From contig NZ_AZRK01000042.1 of assembly GCF_002895485.1 (NCBI RefSeq), positions 1 through 64,000 on the forward strand: 64,000 nucleotides of DNA. The letters run 5' to 3'. Shown in pieces: positions 27,028 through 37,830 of the stretch. A model generated the notes under the pieces. The model ran no database searches and was not told the origin of the DNA. It worked only from the letters and a program-made list of their open reading frames with translations. Every line of letters begins with the position of its first letter. Position 1 is the first letter of the stretch. The translations under genes and the position numbers were made by a program. This DNA is from Petrotoga sp. 9PWA.NaAc.5.4 (GTDB lineage: Bacteria; Thermotogota; Thermotogae; Petrotogales; Petrotogaceae).

Positions 27028-28260
27028 ATGTTTGAATTAATATCTCAAAAAACAATAAACTTACCGATAGGTTACAAAATGGCAGGGATTCATTGTGGAA
27101 TAAAAAAATCAAAAAAAGACCTTGGAGTTATTTATTCAGTAGAAAAGGCTAATGCAGCTGCGGTTTTTACAACTAATAAGGTTAAAGCTGCCCCAGTTCT
27201 TTTAAGCATGAAAAATATTGAAAACAACGAAATTCAAGCAATAATTGTTAATAGTGGAAATGCCAATGCATGTACAGGCGAAAAGGGATATTCTGACTCT
27301 TTAGAAATGGCTTCTAAGACAGCTTTGGCTTTAGACATATTACCTGAAGATGTGTTTGTATGTTCAACAGGTGTAATCGGTATGCCTTTAGATATGGAAA
27401 AAATTGTTTCAGGTATTACCAAAATTTCACAAATTTTATCTACAGGATCAGAAAAAAACGATGATTTATTGAATTTTGCAAATGCAATTATGACAACGGA
27501 TACTTTTCCAAAAGTTTATTCTAAGGAAGTTTTAATTCATGGAAAGAAGATTACGATTGTTGGTATAGCAAAGGGTTCTGGAATGATACATCCTAATATG
27601 GCAACTATGTTATCTTTTATATTAACAGACGCTAATATTGAAAAGTCGGCTTTAAATAAAGCTTTAAAAAATTCAGTTAACGATTCCTACAATATGATAA
27701 GTGTAGATGGAGATACAAGCACTAACGATACTGTAGTAATTTTAGCTAACAAAAAGGCAGCAAATAAAGAAATTTTTGAAGATACAGAAGAATTTTATAT
27801 TTTTTGTGAGGCTTTAAATGAAGTTAATACAGCTTTGGCCAAAATGATCGTAAAAGATGGTGAAGGAGCAACTAAGTTTTTGGAAGTAGAAGTTACAGGA
27901 GCTAAAACTGTAGAAGATGCCAAATTGATATCTAGGACTGTTATTAAATCAAATTTAGTTAAAACAGCTTTTTTTGGAGAAGATGCTAATTGGGGAAGAA
28001 TAATTGCAGCAGCAGGTTATTCGGGTGCAAATTTTGACCCAGGCAATGTATATATTTATCTTGAAAATAAAGTTGGAAAAATAAATGTTTGCCAAAATGG
28101 ACATTTCATTAATTTTAGTGAAGAAAAAGCAAAAGAAATATTGAAAGAAAAGGAAATAAAGATATTGATTAATTTAAGGGAAGGGAAAGAAAAAGCAGTA
28201 AGTTGGGGTTGTGATATGAGCTATGATTACATAAAAATAAACGGAGGATACAGATCATGA
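27028..28260 (+). CDS. argJ: Bifunctional glutamate N-acetyltransferase/amino-acid acetyltransferase
   Basis: ArgJ transfers acetyl from N-acetylornithine to glutamate; bifunctional forms also use acetyl-CoA. The autoproteolysis motif is ATML in GMIHPNMATMLSF, where the precursor splits before Thr. NSGNANACTGEKG near residue 75 and the C-terminal GGYRS are typical. The length of 410 is normal. It starts after GGAGGAG and overlaps argB by four bases. Because it recycles acetyl groups, no argA or argE is needed for the cluster. It is the first structural gene behind the attenuator. Confidence 0.95.
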   Translation: MFELISQKTINLPIGYKMAGIHCGIKKSKKDLGVIYSVEKANAAAVFTTNKVKAAPVLLSMKNIENNEIQAIIVNSGNANACTGEKGYSDSLEMASKTALALDILPEDVFVCSTGVIGMPLDMEKIVSGITKISQILSTGSEKNDDLLNFANAIMTTDTFPKVYSKEVLIHGKKITIVGIAKGSGMIHPNMATMLSFILTDANIEKSALNKALKNSVNDSYNMISVDGDTSTNDTVVILANKKAANKEIFEDTEEFYIFCEALNEVNTALAKMIVKDGEGATKFLEVEVTGAKTVEDAKLISRTVIKSNLVKTAFFGEDANWGRIIAAAGYSGANFDPGNVYIYLENKVGKINVCQNGHFINFSEEKAKEILKEKEIKILINLREGKEKAVSWGCDMSYDYIKINGGYRS

Positions 28261-29156
28261 TAAAAGAAGAAAAGTATCTAAATGAAATCGAAAAAGCAGA
28301 AGTTTTAGTTGAAGCATTGCCATATATTAAAAAGTTTTCTGGCAAGATTGCTGTAATCAAGTACGGTGGTAATGCTATGACAGATGAAGAAAGTAAAAGA
28401 ATGGTTATGCAAGATATTGTTTTAATGAAGTATGTTGGGTTAAATCCTGTAATTGTGCATGGTGGAGGTCCTGAAATAAATAATATGTTGAAACAATTAA
28501 ACATCGAAACAAAATTTGTAAATGGATTGAGAGTTACAGATGAAAAAGTTATGGAAATAGTGGAAATGGTGCTTGTAGGAAAAATAAACAAAGAAATAAT
28601 TTCTACTATAAATGCTTTAGGAGGTAAAGCCGTAGGAATAAGTGGAAAAGATGCAAATTTAATATTGGCAAAAAAAGACGAAACTTATGGTGACTTAGGT
28701 TATGTTGGAGATATTGTTGAAATAAATAAAGAAATAGTTTTGACATTAATTGAAAAAGGTTATATTCCTGTAATTGCTCCATGTGCTATAGGAATAGACG
28801 GAAAAACATACAATGTAAATGCAGATGTTGCTGCTGGTGGAATAGCTTCAGCGTTAAAAGCTGAAAAATTCATACTTTTAACTGATGTAGAAGGTGTTTT
28901 AAAAGATACACACGATAAAAATAGCGTTATTCCAAGAATGAGCTATGAACAAGCCAAAGAATTTTTAAATTCAGGATATGTAAGCAAAGGTATGATCCCA
29001 AAGTTAAAATGCTGTATCAAGTCAATAGAAAACGGAGTTAAAAGAGCTCATATAATTGATGGAAGAATATCGCATGCGTTGCTTTTGGAGATTTTTACTG
29101 ATAAAGGTATAGGAACTATGATTGCAAAGGAGTGTTATGATGATGATAACTTATAA
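28257..29156 (+). CDS. argB: N-acetylglutamate kinase
   Basis: It phosphorylates N-acetylglutamate, the second step of ornithine synthesis and usually the arginine-controlled one. Motifs of the amino-acid kinase fold are KIAVIKYGGNAM near residue 29, VIVHGGGPEINNML, and NADVAAGGIASALKAEKFILLTD near 185. An N-terminal helix of about 20 residues precedes the fold, the element used by arginine-sensitive hexameric forms; sensitivity is inference. The start overlaps the argJ stop (ATGA) and the end overlaps argD. Confidence 0.95.
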   Translation: MIKEEKYLNEIEKAEVLVEALPYIKKFSGKIAVIKYGGNAMTDEESKRMVMQDIVLMKYVGLNPVIVHGGGPEINNMLKQLNIETKFVNGLRVTDEKVMEIVEMVLVGKINKEIISTINALGGKAVGISGKDANLILAKKDETYGDLGYVGDIVEINKEIVLTLIEKGYIPVIAPCAIGIDGKTYNVNADVAAGGIASALKAEKFILLTDVEGVLKDTHDKNSVIPRMSYEQAKEFLNSGYVSKGMIPKLKCCIKSIENGVKRAHIIDGRISHALLLEIFTDKGIGTMIAKECYDDDNL

Positions 29157-30324
29157 AGAAGATAAAAATCACGTAATGAATACATATTCAAGATATCCTA
29201 TCAAGTTGGTAAAAGGTAATGGGTGTAAAGTTTGGGATAGTGAAGGTAATGAATATCTCGATTTTGTAGCAGGAATTGCTGTTAATTCCTTAGGGCATTC
29301 TCACCCTGAAGTAGTAAATGCGATAAAAGAACAATCAGAAAAACTTATACATTGTTCGAATTTATATTGGAATGAAAATCAGATAGAACTGGCAAATATT
29401 ATCTGTGAAAATTCTTTTGGAGAAAAAGTATTTTTTGCTAATAGCGGTGCTGAAGCAAATGAAGCAGCGATAAAATTGGCAAGAAAATACGGAACTTTAA
29501 AATATGGTGGGAAAAAGTACAAAATAATAGCAGCAACAAATTCTTTTCATGGAAGAACTTACGGGGCTTTAACTGCTACAGGCCAGTTTAAATATCAAAA
29601 GGGGTTTGAACCTTTAGTACCAGGGTTTAAGTATGTTAAATATAACGATATTGATGATTTAGAATCTGCCATTGATGATGAAACTTGTGCGGTCATGTTA
29701 GAGCCAATACAAGGTGAAGGTGGAATAAATGAAGGAGATAAAAATTATTTACAAGAAGTTAGAAAGTTATGCGACGAAAAGGACATATTATTGATTTTTG
29801 ATGAGGTTCAAACGGGAATTGGAAGAACAGGAAAACTTTTTGCTTATGAACATTTTGGTATAGTTCCAAATGTAATGACATTAGCTAAAGGTTTAGGAAG
29901 TGGTTTTCCAATTGGTGCAATGATTGTTGATGAAAAAGCAGATGTTTTTGTACCTGGAGATCACGCATCTACTTTTGGAGGAAATCCTCTTGCATGTGCC
30001 ATAGGAATAAAAGTTATGAAAATAATTAGTGATAAATCTTTTTTAGATCAAATAAAAGATAAGGGGGATTATCTTAAGAAACATCTTTTTTATATTAAAG
30101 AAAAATATTCTATTATGGAAGAAGTTAGAGGGAAAGGTTTGATGATCGGATGTAAATTAAATATGCAAGAAGGTGGAGAAATAGTCAAACAAGCAATGAA
30201 AAAAGGATTGTTAATAAATATAGTAAACCACAATGTTTTAAGATTTGTTCCACCATTAATAGTTACAAAATCAGAAATTGACCAAGCTTTGGAAATATTA
30301 GAAGATGTCTTTAAAAATTTTTAA
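29137..30324 (+). CDS. argD: Acetylornithine aminotransferase
   Basis: This PLP-dependent enzyme makes N-acetylornithine from the semialdehyde with glutamate as donor. Features are GIAVNSLGHSHPEVV, FFANSGAEANEAAIKLARKY, IFDEVQTGIGRTG, and the PLP lysine in TLAKGLGSGFPIGA. Three ATG codons follow one another; I choose 29137 behind AAAGGAG, but 29140 is equally possible. The first 20 bases overlap the end of argB. The length of 395 is normal. Confidence 0.94.
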   Translation: MMMITYKEDKNHVMNTYSRYPIKLVKGNGCKVWDSEGNEYLDFVAGIAVNSLGHSHPEVVNAIKEQSEKLIHCSNLYWNENQIELANIICENSFGEKVFFANSGAEANEAAIKLARKYGTLKYGGKKYKIIAATNSFHGRTYGALTATGQFKYQKGFEPLVPGFKYVKYNDIDDLESAIDDETCAVMLEPIQGEGGINEGDKNYLQEVRKLCDEKDILLIFDEVQTGIGRTGKLFAYEHFGIVPNVMTLAKGLGSGFPIGAMIVDEKADVFVPGDHASTFGGNPLACAIGIKVMKIISDKSFLDQIKDKGDYLKKHLFYIKEKYSIMEEVRGKGLMIGCKLNMQEGGEIVKQAMKKGLLINIVNHNVLRFVPPLIVTKSEIDQALEILEDVFKNF

Positions 30325-30368
30325 AAAGAAAAATTTTCCGGAAGGTTTATGAAAACAGGAGGGGAAAA

Positions 30369-33300
30369 ATGCCAAAAAATAATGATATAAAAAGGGTGTT
30401 AGTAATTGGTTCGGGACCTATCACCATAGGTCAAGCTGCAGAATTTGATTACTCAGGTACACAAGCATGTAAATCATTGAAAGAAGAAGGATGTAAAGTT
30501 ATTCTTGTAAACAATAATCCCGCTACAATTATGACTGATATTGAAATAGCTGATAAAGTATATGTAGAGAATCCAGAATTAGATGTTATTGAAAAAATCA
30601 TTTCGAAAGAAAGACCTGATGGAATTCTTGGGACATTGGGAGGACAAACAGGACTAAATCTTACTATAAAGCTTAAAGAAAGCGGAATTCTTGATAGATA
30701 CAACGTTAAAGTGTTAGGAACTTCTGTAGAGTCTATAAAGACAGCAGAAAGTAGAGAATTATTTAAAAAGAAGATGTTGGAAATAAAAGAACCTGTAGCT
30801 GAAAGTATTACAGTAAATAACGTGAAAGAAGCTTTGAATTTTGTAAACAATGTAGGATTCCCTTTAATTATTCGTCCGGCTTTTACTTTAGGAGGTACTG
30901 GTGGAGGCTTTGCGTATAACGAAAAAGAATTGGTTGATTTTGTGGAATCAGGGTTAAGTAAAAGTATGACAAAAGAAGTACTGATAGAAAAATCTTTATA
31001 TGGTTGGAAAGAAATTGAATTTGAGGTTATAAGAGATAAATCGGATAACTGTATAATTGTGTGTGATATGGAAAATATCGATCCTGTAGGTATTCATACT
31101 GGTGATAGTATTGTAGTTGCACCTTGTCAAACATTGAAAAAGTCGGAAATCCAACTGTTAAAAAATTCTGCTATTAAAATTGTAAAAGCCTTAAAAATTG
31201 AAGGAGGCAGTAATATACAATTTGCCTTACATCCTTATAGCGGTGAATACTATGTGATTGAGGTAAATCCAAGACTTAGCAGATCAAGCGCACTTGCTTC
31301 TAAAGCAAGCGGGTATCCGATAGCAAGAATTGTCTCGAAAATTGCTTTAGGATACAATTTAAATGAAATAAAAAATCCAGTAAACGAAGAAACAACAGCG
31401 TTTTATGAACCTTCACTTAATTATACAGTAACTAAAATACCAAGATGGCCGTTTGATAAATTCATAAATGCGGATAAAGAAATAGGGACACAAATGAAAT
31501 CTACTGGAGAAGTAATGGCAATAGCTTCGAGCTTTGAAGAATCTTTACTAAAAGCGGTAAGATCTTTAGAAATCAAAAAATACGGATTAAGAGACGAGAA
31601 AGTTCATCAAGAAGATGATAATAAATTAATTGAAAATCTGAAAAAGCCAACAGATAAAAGATTGTTTTATATAGCTGAAGCTTTAAGAAGAGAAATGAGC
31701 ATAGAAAAAATTTATGAATGGACTTTTATTGATCCATGGTTTTTAAAAAAGATAAAATCGATAGTTGAAATGGAAAAAAAGATAAAAGGCTCTATCTTAG
31801 ATGAAGATGTATTGATTAAAGCAAAAAAAATGGGTTTTACCGACAAAGAAATTGCAGAATTGAAAGGTTTAAATGAACAAGAAGTATTGTCTCTTCGAAA
31901 AACATACAAAATATTTCCATCTTATAAGTTTGTTAATACTCACCCACAACATCCCAAGACTTCTGCGGAATATTTGTATTCTACCTATTATGATAAAGAT
32001 GACGAAGTAAATGTTCATAATATGAAAAAAGTTGTAGTAATAGGATCTGGACCCATACGAATTGGACAAGGAGTAGAATTCGATTATTGTACAGTTAAAG
32101 CTTTATGGGCGTTGAAAGAAAGTGGAATAAAATCAATCATTATCAACAATAATCCGGAAACTGTGAGTACTGACTTTGATACGGGAGATAGACTTTACTT
32201 TGAACCTTTAACTTTAGAAGACGTTTTAAACATTCTCGAAAAAGAAAATCCTATAGGGGTTATGGTTATGTTTGGTGGTCAAACAGCTCTTAACTTAACT
32301 GAAGCTCTTGAGAAAAACGGAATAAAAATTTTAGGAACTCAATATGAAAATATAGATTTAAGTGAAGATAGAAAAAAATTTTCTATGTTATTAAAACAAT
32401 TGGGAATCAAGCAGCCTCAGTGTGGCTATGCTACTTCTTATGAAGAAGCTATCGAAATAGCTAAAGACATAGGATTTCCACTTTTAGTAAGACCTTCTTA
32501 TGTTATTGGGGGGCAGTCTATTGAAAAAGTAAGAAATTTTGAAGAACTATTTAGCTATGTAAATCAGGCTTTAAAGCTATCTTCAAATAGACCTATTTTG
32601 ATAGATCAATACATAGATGGGAAAGAAGTAGAAATAGATGCTGTTTCTGATGGTGAAAATATACTAATTCCAGGAATTATGGAACATGTAGAAAAGGCTG
32701 GTATTCATTCTGGAGATAGTTTCGCCATATTTCCTGCAAGAAACTTGACAAAAGAAGAAAAAGACAAAATAGTTGAATATTCAACAAAGATTTCAAAAGC
32801 TTTGCATGTCAAAGGTCTTATAAATATCCAATTTATTGTTAAAGATGGAGAAGTTTATGTTTTAGAAGTTAATCCCAGAGCTTCAAGAACCGTTCCTATA
32901 ATAAGTAAAGTTACAAGAATTCCTTTGGTTAAAATAGCTGTTGATATAGCTTTGAATAAAACCTTAGATGAAATGGGCTATAATGAAGTTATTTTAGAAG
33001 ATATCACTTATACTGTAGTCAAAGCACCGATCTTTTCTTTGGAAAAGTTATCTAATGTAGAAGTAGCTTTGGAGGCTGAAATGAAATCAACAGGTGAAAC
33101 TATTGGTATTGATTTAAACTATTATAATGCTGCTTACAAAGCATTGAAAAGTGCTGGATTAAATCTTCCAACAAAAGGAAAGATACTGATTTCTTTATCA
33201 AAAGAAAGTTTTAAAGAATCATATTCGGTAATAAAATATTATGAAACCAATGGATATGAATTGTATGGAACGATAGGTACGGTTGAGTATTTTAAAATGC

Positions 33301-33608
33301 TCGGTATAGAAATTGAACCTTTGAATTTTGAAAAAGCTATAGACTTGATAAAAGAAAAGTTCTTTGATGTTGTTATAAATATTCCTACTAAAGGTAAAGA
33401 AATCAAAAACTATGGATTCAAATTGAGAAGTACGTGTGTTAAATATGGTGTTACTTTATTTACTTCTTTAGAAACTTCAAAATTTGCTCTTGAAGCATCA
33501 AAAAATTTAAATATAGAAGATAGTAGTATCCTATCATTAAATGAATACCTCAAAATACTTGAGAACAGAAAGAAAAATTCTATTAAAGTAACTAAAGCAA
33601 CTAATTAA
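30369..33608 (+). CDS. carB: Carbamoyl-phosphate synthase large subunit
   Basis: This 1079-residue synthetase has two homologous ATP-grasp halves, each opened by a GSGPIxIGQ motif (GSGPITIGQAAEFDYSGTQA near residue 14 and GSGPIRIGQGVEFDYCTVKA near 560). An oligomerisation domain lies between them, and a C-terminal MGS-type allosteric domain starts near 930. It makes carbamoyl phosphate for citrulline and pyrimidines. The glutaminase subunit carA is not in the window, nor is argF, so both must be elsewhere. It starts after AGGAGGGG. Confidence 0.95.
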   Translation: MPKNNDIKRVLVIGSGPITIGQAAEFDYSGTQACKSLKEEGCKVILVNNNPATIMTDIEIADKVYVENPELDVIEKIISKERPDGILGTLGGQTGLNLTIKLKESGILDRYNVKVLGTSVESIKTAESRELFKKKMLEIKEPVAESITVNNVKEALNFVNNVGFPLIIRPAFTLGGTGGGFAYNEKELVDFVESGLSKSMTKEVLIEKSLYGWKEIEFEVIRDKSDNCIIVCDMENIDPVGIHTGDSIVVAPCQTLKKSEIQLLKNSAIKIVKALKIEGGSNIQFALHPYSGEYYVIEVNPRLSRSSALASKASGYPIARIVSKIALGYNLNEIKNPVNEETTAFYEPSLNYTVTKIPRWPFDKFINADKEIGTQMKSTGEVMAIASSFEESLLKAVRSLEIKKYGLRDEKVHQEDDNKLIENLKKPTDKRLFYIAEALRREMSIEKIYEWTFIDPWFLKKIKSIVEMEKKIKGSILDEDVLIKAKKMGFTDKEIAELKGLNEQEVLSLRKTYKIFPSYKFVNTHPQHPKTSAEYLYSTYYDKDDEVNVHNMKKVVVIGSGPIRIGQGVEFDYCTVKALWALKESGIKSIIINNNPETVSTDFDTGDRLYFEPLTLEDVLNILEKENPIGVMVMFGGQTALNLTEALEKNGIKILGTQYENIDLSEDRKKFSMLLKQLGIKQPQCGYATSYEEAIEIAKDIGFPLLVRPSYVIGGQSIEKVRNFEELFSYVNQALKLSSNRPILIDQYIDGKEVEIDAVSDGENILIPGIMEHVEKAGIHSGDSFAIFPARNLTKEEKDKIVEYSTKISKALHVKGLINIQFIVKDGEVYVLEVNPRASRTVPIISKVTRIPLVKIAVDIALNKTLDEMGYNEVILEDITYTVVKAPIFSLEKLSNVEVALEAEMKSTGETIGIDLNYYNAAYKALKSAGLNLPTKGKILISLSKESFKESYSVIKYYETNGYELYGTIGTVEYFKMLGIEIEPLNFEKAIDLIKEKFFDVVINIPTKGKEIKNYGFKLRSTCVKYGVTLFTSLETSKFALEASKNLNIEDSSILSLNEYLKILENRKKNSIKVTKATN

Positions 33609-33663
33609 AAAAATTTTATAATTATAACTTTAAAAATAAAAAAGTTGAAGAGGTGAGTGATTT

Positions 33664-34905
33664 ATGGAAAAAGAAAAAGTTGTGTTGGCATATTCGGGAG
33701 GTTTAGATACGTCTGTTATTATTCCTTGGTTAAAAGAAAACTATAATTTTGAAATTATTGCTGCTTGCATTGATGTTGGTCAAGGTAAAGAAATTGAAAG
33801 TATTAAGGAAAAAGCACTTTTAAGTGGTGCGAGCAAGGCCTATGTAGAAAATGTTAAAGAGGAATTTGTTAAAGACTATATTTTCCCTACTTTAAAAGCA
33901 GGAGCCGTATATGAAGGGAAGTATCTTTTAGGTACCTCTTTTGCACGTCCACTTATAGCAAAGAAATTGGTTGAAATAGCTCATAAAGAGGATGCAAAAT
34001 TTATTGCACATGGGTGTACAGGAAAAGGCAACGATCAAGTAAGATTTGAAGTTTCCATAAAAGCGCTTGATCCAACTATACAAATAATTGCTCCATGGAG
34101 AATTTGGAACATAAAATCACGAGAAGAAGAAATAAAATATGCTATTGAAAAAGGAATACCGGTTAATGTCACTAAAGAGAAAATATATAGTGTTGACAGA
34201 AACTTATGGCATGTGAGTCATGAGGGTGGAGATCTTGAAAATCCTTTGAATGAGCCAAAAATAGATTTGTTCGATATTATAACTCCTCCCGAAAAAGCTC
34301 CTGATGTCCCTGAATATATAACTATTGAATTTAAATCCGGAATTCCTGTTAAAATAAATGGTGAATTTTTAAATCCTGTTGAATTGATAGAAAAAGCAAA
34401 TGAAATAGCGGCAAAAAATGGAATAGGAATAATTGATATGATAGAAAATAGATTAGTAGGAATGAAATCAAGAGGTGTATACGAAACTCCAGGAGGAACA
34501 ATATTGTATTATGCTCATAAGGAGTTAGAAACATTAGTATTGGATAAAGATACCATGAGATTTAAAGAACTTATTTCTCAGAAATATGCGGATCTTGTAT
34601 ATAATGGCCTTTGGTTTTCTCAGTTGAAAGAAGCGTTAGATGCTTTTGTAGATGAAACACAGAAAGTAGTTACGGGTATTGTTAAGTTAAAACTTTACAA
34701 AGGAAATATAATAACAGCAGGTTTGCAATCACCTTATTCTTTGTATAATGAGGATTTAGCAACTTTTGGAGAAGATAAAATATATGATCAAAAAGATGCG
34801 GAAGGATTCATAAATTTATTTGGATTACCTCTAAAAGTTAGAGCTCATCAAGTAAATAAATTAAAAATGGAAGCTAACCAATGTGAAGTTAAAATAGAAC
34901 TTTAA
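33664..34905 (+). CDS. argG: Argininosuccinate synthase
   Basis: It joins citrulline and aspartate with ATP. The ATP-pyrophosphatase loop is [16 protein letters not shown] near residue 8. Further family blocks are [32 protein letters not shown], and [16 protein letters not shown] near 180. Its 413 residues are normal. It follows carB by 55 bases with a GAGGTGA site. The 3' side carries a partial and then a full copy of the TIR element before argH. Confidence 0.96.
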   Translation: MEKEKVVLAYSGGLDTSVIIPWLKENYNFEIIAACIDVGQGKEIESIKEKALLSGASKAYVENVKEEFVKDYIFPTLKAGAVYEGKYLLGTSFARPLIAKKLVEIAHKEDAKFIAHGCTGKGNDQVRFEVSIKALDPTIQIIAPWRIWNIKSREEEIKYAIEKGIPVNVTKEKIYSVDRNLWHVSHEGGDLENPLNEPKIDLFDIITPPEKAPDVPEYITIEFKSGIPVKINGEFLNPVELIEKANEIAAKNGIGIIDMIENRLVGMKSRGVYETPGGTILYYAHKELETLVLDKDTMRFKELISQKYADLVYNGLWFSQLKEALDAFVDETQKVVTGIVKLKLYKGNIITAGLQSPYSLYNEDLATFGEDKIYDQKDAEGFINLFGLPLKVRAHQVNKLKMEANQCEVKIEL

Positions 34906-34972
34906 AAATGAGAATTTTCTAAAAAAAGGTTTTGAATTTTAAAAGGTTTTAGGAGTACAAGTTAAAATAGGT

Positions 34973-35174
34973 ACTTTAGAAATGAGAATTTTCTAAAAAT
35001 AAGCTTTTGAATTTAAAGTGGGTTCAGGGCGGAGCCCTCCTCTCTCTCCTTACCTACACGTAGCGAAAAAGTTAAAGAAATATATAATTAGTGAGGATTA
35101 GAGTTGAGGAGGTATTTTTGAAAAAACTAAGATTCAAAACATTTATAAAATCTTAGTTTTATAATTTATAAAGT
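34973..35174 (+). repeat. Intergenic TIR element, full copy, between argG and argH
   Basis: About 202 bp from ACTTTAGAAAT (34973) to a slightly changed right end ATTTATAAAGT (35164-35174). It includes GGGTTCAGGGCGGAGCCCTCC, CTACACGTAGCG and GAGTTGAGGAGGTATTTTTG. It is nearly identical to the copy at 40462-40663. A partial left end without the core sits at about 34906-34950, so two insertions may have occurred here. Confidence 0.85.
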
Positions 35175-35204
35175 GAGTAAAGTTAAAAGTTGAGGAGGAA
35201 TTAT

Positions 35205-36536
35205 ATGAAACTTTGGGGAGGAAGATTCAAAGATGGTTTAGATGAAACAATGGAAAAATTTAATTCTTCTATTTATTTTGACATAAGACTTTTACCTTAT
35301 GATATACAAGCTTCAATCGCTCATGCTGCAGGTTTAAAAAAGGCTGGCGTTTTGACCGAGAAAGAATTTAATATCATAAAAACAGGTTTGGAAGAAATCA
35401 ATAATCAAGGAAACATTGAAAATATTGATTATACTGTAGAAGATGTGCATACTCTTGTAGAGAAGTTATTAATCGAAAAAATAGGAGAAATTGCAAAAAA
35501 ATTACATACAGGAAGAAGTAGAAACGATCAAGTTGCTACAGATGAGAGACTTTATTTACGTGAGCAAATTTTATCTATCATAAAGTTAATTGATGAATTG
35601 ATAAATGTTCTTGAAGAATGTGCAAATAAATCAAAAAACATAATAATGCCTGGTTACACGCATCTTCAAAGGGCTCAACCAATTACTTTTTCACATCATA
35701 TTTTAGCATATGTTGAAATGTTAAAAAGAGATAAATCTCGATTAAATGATCTAAAAAAGAGAGTTAACATTATGCCTTTAGGATCTGGAGCTATGGCAGG
35801 TACTACATTTGATATAGATAGAAAATATGTTGCATCCTTGCTAAACTTTGATGATATTTCTTATAACAGTATAGATGCTGTTAGCGATAGAGATTTTATA
35901 GTTGAGTTTCTAAGTGTTTCTTCGATTATAATGATGCATCTAAGTAGATTTTGTGAAGAAATAGTTCTATGGTCTACAAAAGAATTTAATTTTGTAGAAA
36001 TTGATGAGAAATATTCTACAGGTAGCAGTATTATGCCTCAAAAGAAAAATCCTGATTCTGCAGAACTAATAAGAGGAAAAACAGGAAGGGTTTATGGGAG
36101 TTTGATTTCTCTTCTTACAGTTATGAAAGGATTGCCTCTTGCTTATAATAAAGATATGCAAGAAGATAAGGAACCACTTTTTGATACAATAGACACTCTA
36201 AAAAATTCTCTAAAGGTTTTTAAAGGAATGATTGAAACTTTGCATATAAAAGGTGAAAACATTCAGCAAGCTGCTAAATATGGTTATATGAATGCTACTG
36301 ATTTAGCTGACTATTTAGTAAGAAAAGGTTTAACATTTCGAGATGCTCATGAAGTAGTAGGAAAAATTGTTTCTTATGCTATTGAAAAAAATGTTCCTAT
36401 TGAGCAATTAAGTATCCAAGAATTTAAAAGTTTCTCAAATTTGATCGATGACGACATATATGAAGCTATAGATTTAAAGAACATACTAAAAAGTAGAAAA
36501 ACGATAGGTTCTGCAAAATGGGAGGGAGAAGTATGA
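35205..36536 (+). CDS. argH: Argininosuccinate lyase
   Basis: It releases arginine and fumarate, the last step of the pathway. The superfamily signature [20 protein letters not shown] lies near residue 279, the [19 protein letters not shown] block near 103, and [16 protein letters not shown] near 151. ATG 35205 behind GAGGAGG fits the family N-terminus [14 protein letters not shown], better than the in-frame TTG at 35190. It has 443 residues. Its stop overlaps the argC start. Confidence 0.95.
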   Translation: MKLWGGRFKDGLDETMEKFNSSIYFDIRLLPYDIQASIAHAAGLKKAGVLTEKEFNIIKTGLEEINNQGNIENIDYTVEDVHTLVEKLLIEKIGEIAKKLHTGRSRNDQVATDERLYLREQILSIIKLIDELINVLEECANKSKNIIMPGYTHLQRAQPITFSHHILAYVEMLKRDKSRLNDLKKRVNIMPLGSGAMAGTTFDIDRKYVASLLNFDDISYNSIDAVSDRDFIVEFLSVSSIIMMHLSRFCEEIVLWSTKEFNFVEIDEKYSTGSSIMPQKKNPDSAELIRGKTGRVYGSLISLLTVMKGLPLAYNKDMQEDKEPLFDTIDTLKNSLKVFKGMIETLHIKGENIQQAAKYGYMNATDLADYLVRKGLTFRDAHEVVGKIVSYAIEKNVPIEQLSIQEFKSFSNLIDDDIYEAIDLKNILKSRKTIGSAKWEGEV

Positions 36537-37567
36537 AAATTGGAATATTGGGGGCTACAGGTTATACAGGTATGGAAATCATTAGAATTCTTGCCAAACA
36601 TCCTAACGCAGAAGTTGTATACTTGACATCCAAAAATTTTGATTCTCAAATAATTTCTGATATAAATCCGCATTTGTATGGTTATTCGGAAGTTATTTTA
36701 GAGAATTTAGATATAAAAAAAGCAGTTTCTATGTGTGACGTTATTTTTTCTACCTTACCTTCTGGATATAGTTTTGAAATTGCTAATTTAATTCAAGGTA
36801 CTCAAAAAAAGTTAATTGATTTGGGAAGTGATTTTCGGTTTGACGATTTTGAAGTATACAAAAAATGGTATAAAGTTGATAATGAAATTAATTATGAACT
36901 ATATAATAGAGTATATGGTTTAACAGAATTATATAGAGAAGAAGTACAAAAAGCTCAAATTATTGGAAATCCAGGTTGTTATCCTACAAGTATAATTTTA
37001 GGGTTAATTCCTGTTTTAAAGAATAAACTAATCGATACAAAAAATATCATTATCGATTCCAAGTCAGGAATATCTGGTGCAGGTCACGAACCAAAATTTG
37101 CTAACCTGTTTTCTGAATGTAATGAAAATGTAAAACCTTATAATGTTAACAAACATAGACATATTCCAGAAATTGAACAAGAACTTTCAAAGTATGGTTC
37201 AGAAACTCATGTAATATTTACACCACAGATGGTTCCAATGACAAGGGGTATTTTAAGTACTATGTATTGTCAGTTAACAAATGAGATAGATATAAAAGAT
37301 ATATATGATTTATATTCAGAATATTATAATAATGATTATTTTATAAGAATTTTAAAGCCGGGTTTATATCCTACAACTAAAAGTGTTTATGGCTCAAATT
37401 TTTGCCATATAGGTTTTGAATTGGATAAGAAGTCTAATATGTTAATAATTATGTCTGTTATAGATAATTTAGTGAAAGGAGCAAGTGGTCAAGCTGTTCA
37501 AAACATGAATGTAATGTTGGGGTTATCGGAAAACAAAGGATTGGATTTAGTTCCTGTTTTCCCTTAA
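36533..37567 (+). CDS. argC: N-acetyl-gamma-glutamyl-phosphate reductase
   Basis: It reduces acetylglutamyl phosphate to the semialdehyde. The NADP motif [17 protein letters not shown] is at the N-terminus, the catalytic cysteine in [16 protein letters not shown] near residue 149, and [13 protein letters not shown] near 235. ATG 36533 overlaps the argH stop (ATGA) and has GGGAGG upstream; the in-frame ATG at 36518 lies inside argH. It is the last arginine gene of the transcript before the dehydratase/dehydrogenase set. Confidence 0.95.
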   Translation: MKIGILGATGYTGMEIIRILAKHPNAEVVYLTSKNFDSQIISDINPHLYGYSEVILENLDIKKAVSMCDVIFSTLPSGYSFEIANLIQGTQKKLIDLGSDFRFDDFEVYKKWYKVDNEINYELYNRVYGLTELYREEVQKAQIIGNPGCYPTSIILGLIPVLKNKLIDTKNIIIDSKSGISGAGHEPKFANLFSECNENVKPYNVNKHRHIPEIEQELSKYGSETHVIFTPQMVPMTRGILSTMYCQLTNEIDIKDIYDLYSEYYNNDYFIRILKPGLYPTTKSVYGSNFCHIGFELDKKSNMLIIMSVIDNLVKGASGQAVQNMNVMLGLSENKGLDLVPVFP

Positions 37568-37674
37568 TGTTTATAAATAAGAATTTATGTATTTTAAATT
37601 AGATATGTTGAAAAAAATTGTTAATTAATGTATAATTATAAAAATTTTATTGTTAAAGTAACAATTTTATTAGG

Positions 37675-37762
37675 TACTTTAGAAATGATAATTTTCTAAA
37701 AATAAACTTTTGAATTTAAAACTAAAAGATTGGTAAAACTTAGGTTTTGGAATTTCTAAAAA
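37675..37762 (+). repeat. Intergenic TIR element, internally deleted copy
   Basis: The left end ACTTTAGAAATGATAATTTT (37675) and right end ATTTCTAAA (from 37752) enclose only about 65 bases. The hairpin core and the internal ribosome site are lost. It is a short derivative of the 200-bp element. Confidence 0.65.
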
Positions 37763-37780
37763 CAGTAAATTTTATAAAAA

Positions 37781-37830
37781 GGAGGGAGGGTACACTTCTT
37801 ATCGTTTAGTAATAGAAGTGTACAAAAAAT
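37781..37830 (+). promoter_or_regulatory. Perfect hairpin between ribosome-binding site and start codon
   Basis: GGAGGGAGG (37781-37789) is followed by GTACACTTCT (37790-37799), a 14-base loop, and AGAAGTGTAC (37814-37823), then seven bases and ATG 37831. The linear distance from the ribosome site to the ATG is about 40 bases, far too long, but formation of the 10-bp stem brings them within about seven single-stranded bases. No alternative in-frame start exists because a TAG lies at 37813. Confidence 0.75.

Noticed and set aside
28169-28591. 140-codon minus-strand frame opposite argJ/argB
   Set aside because: Shadow of two certain genes; composition follows from their codon use.
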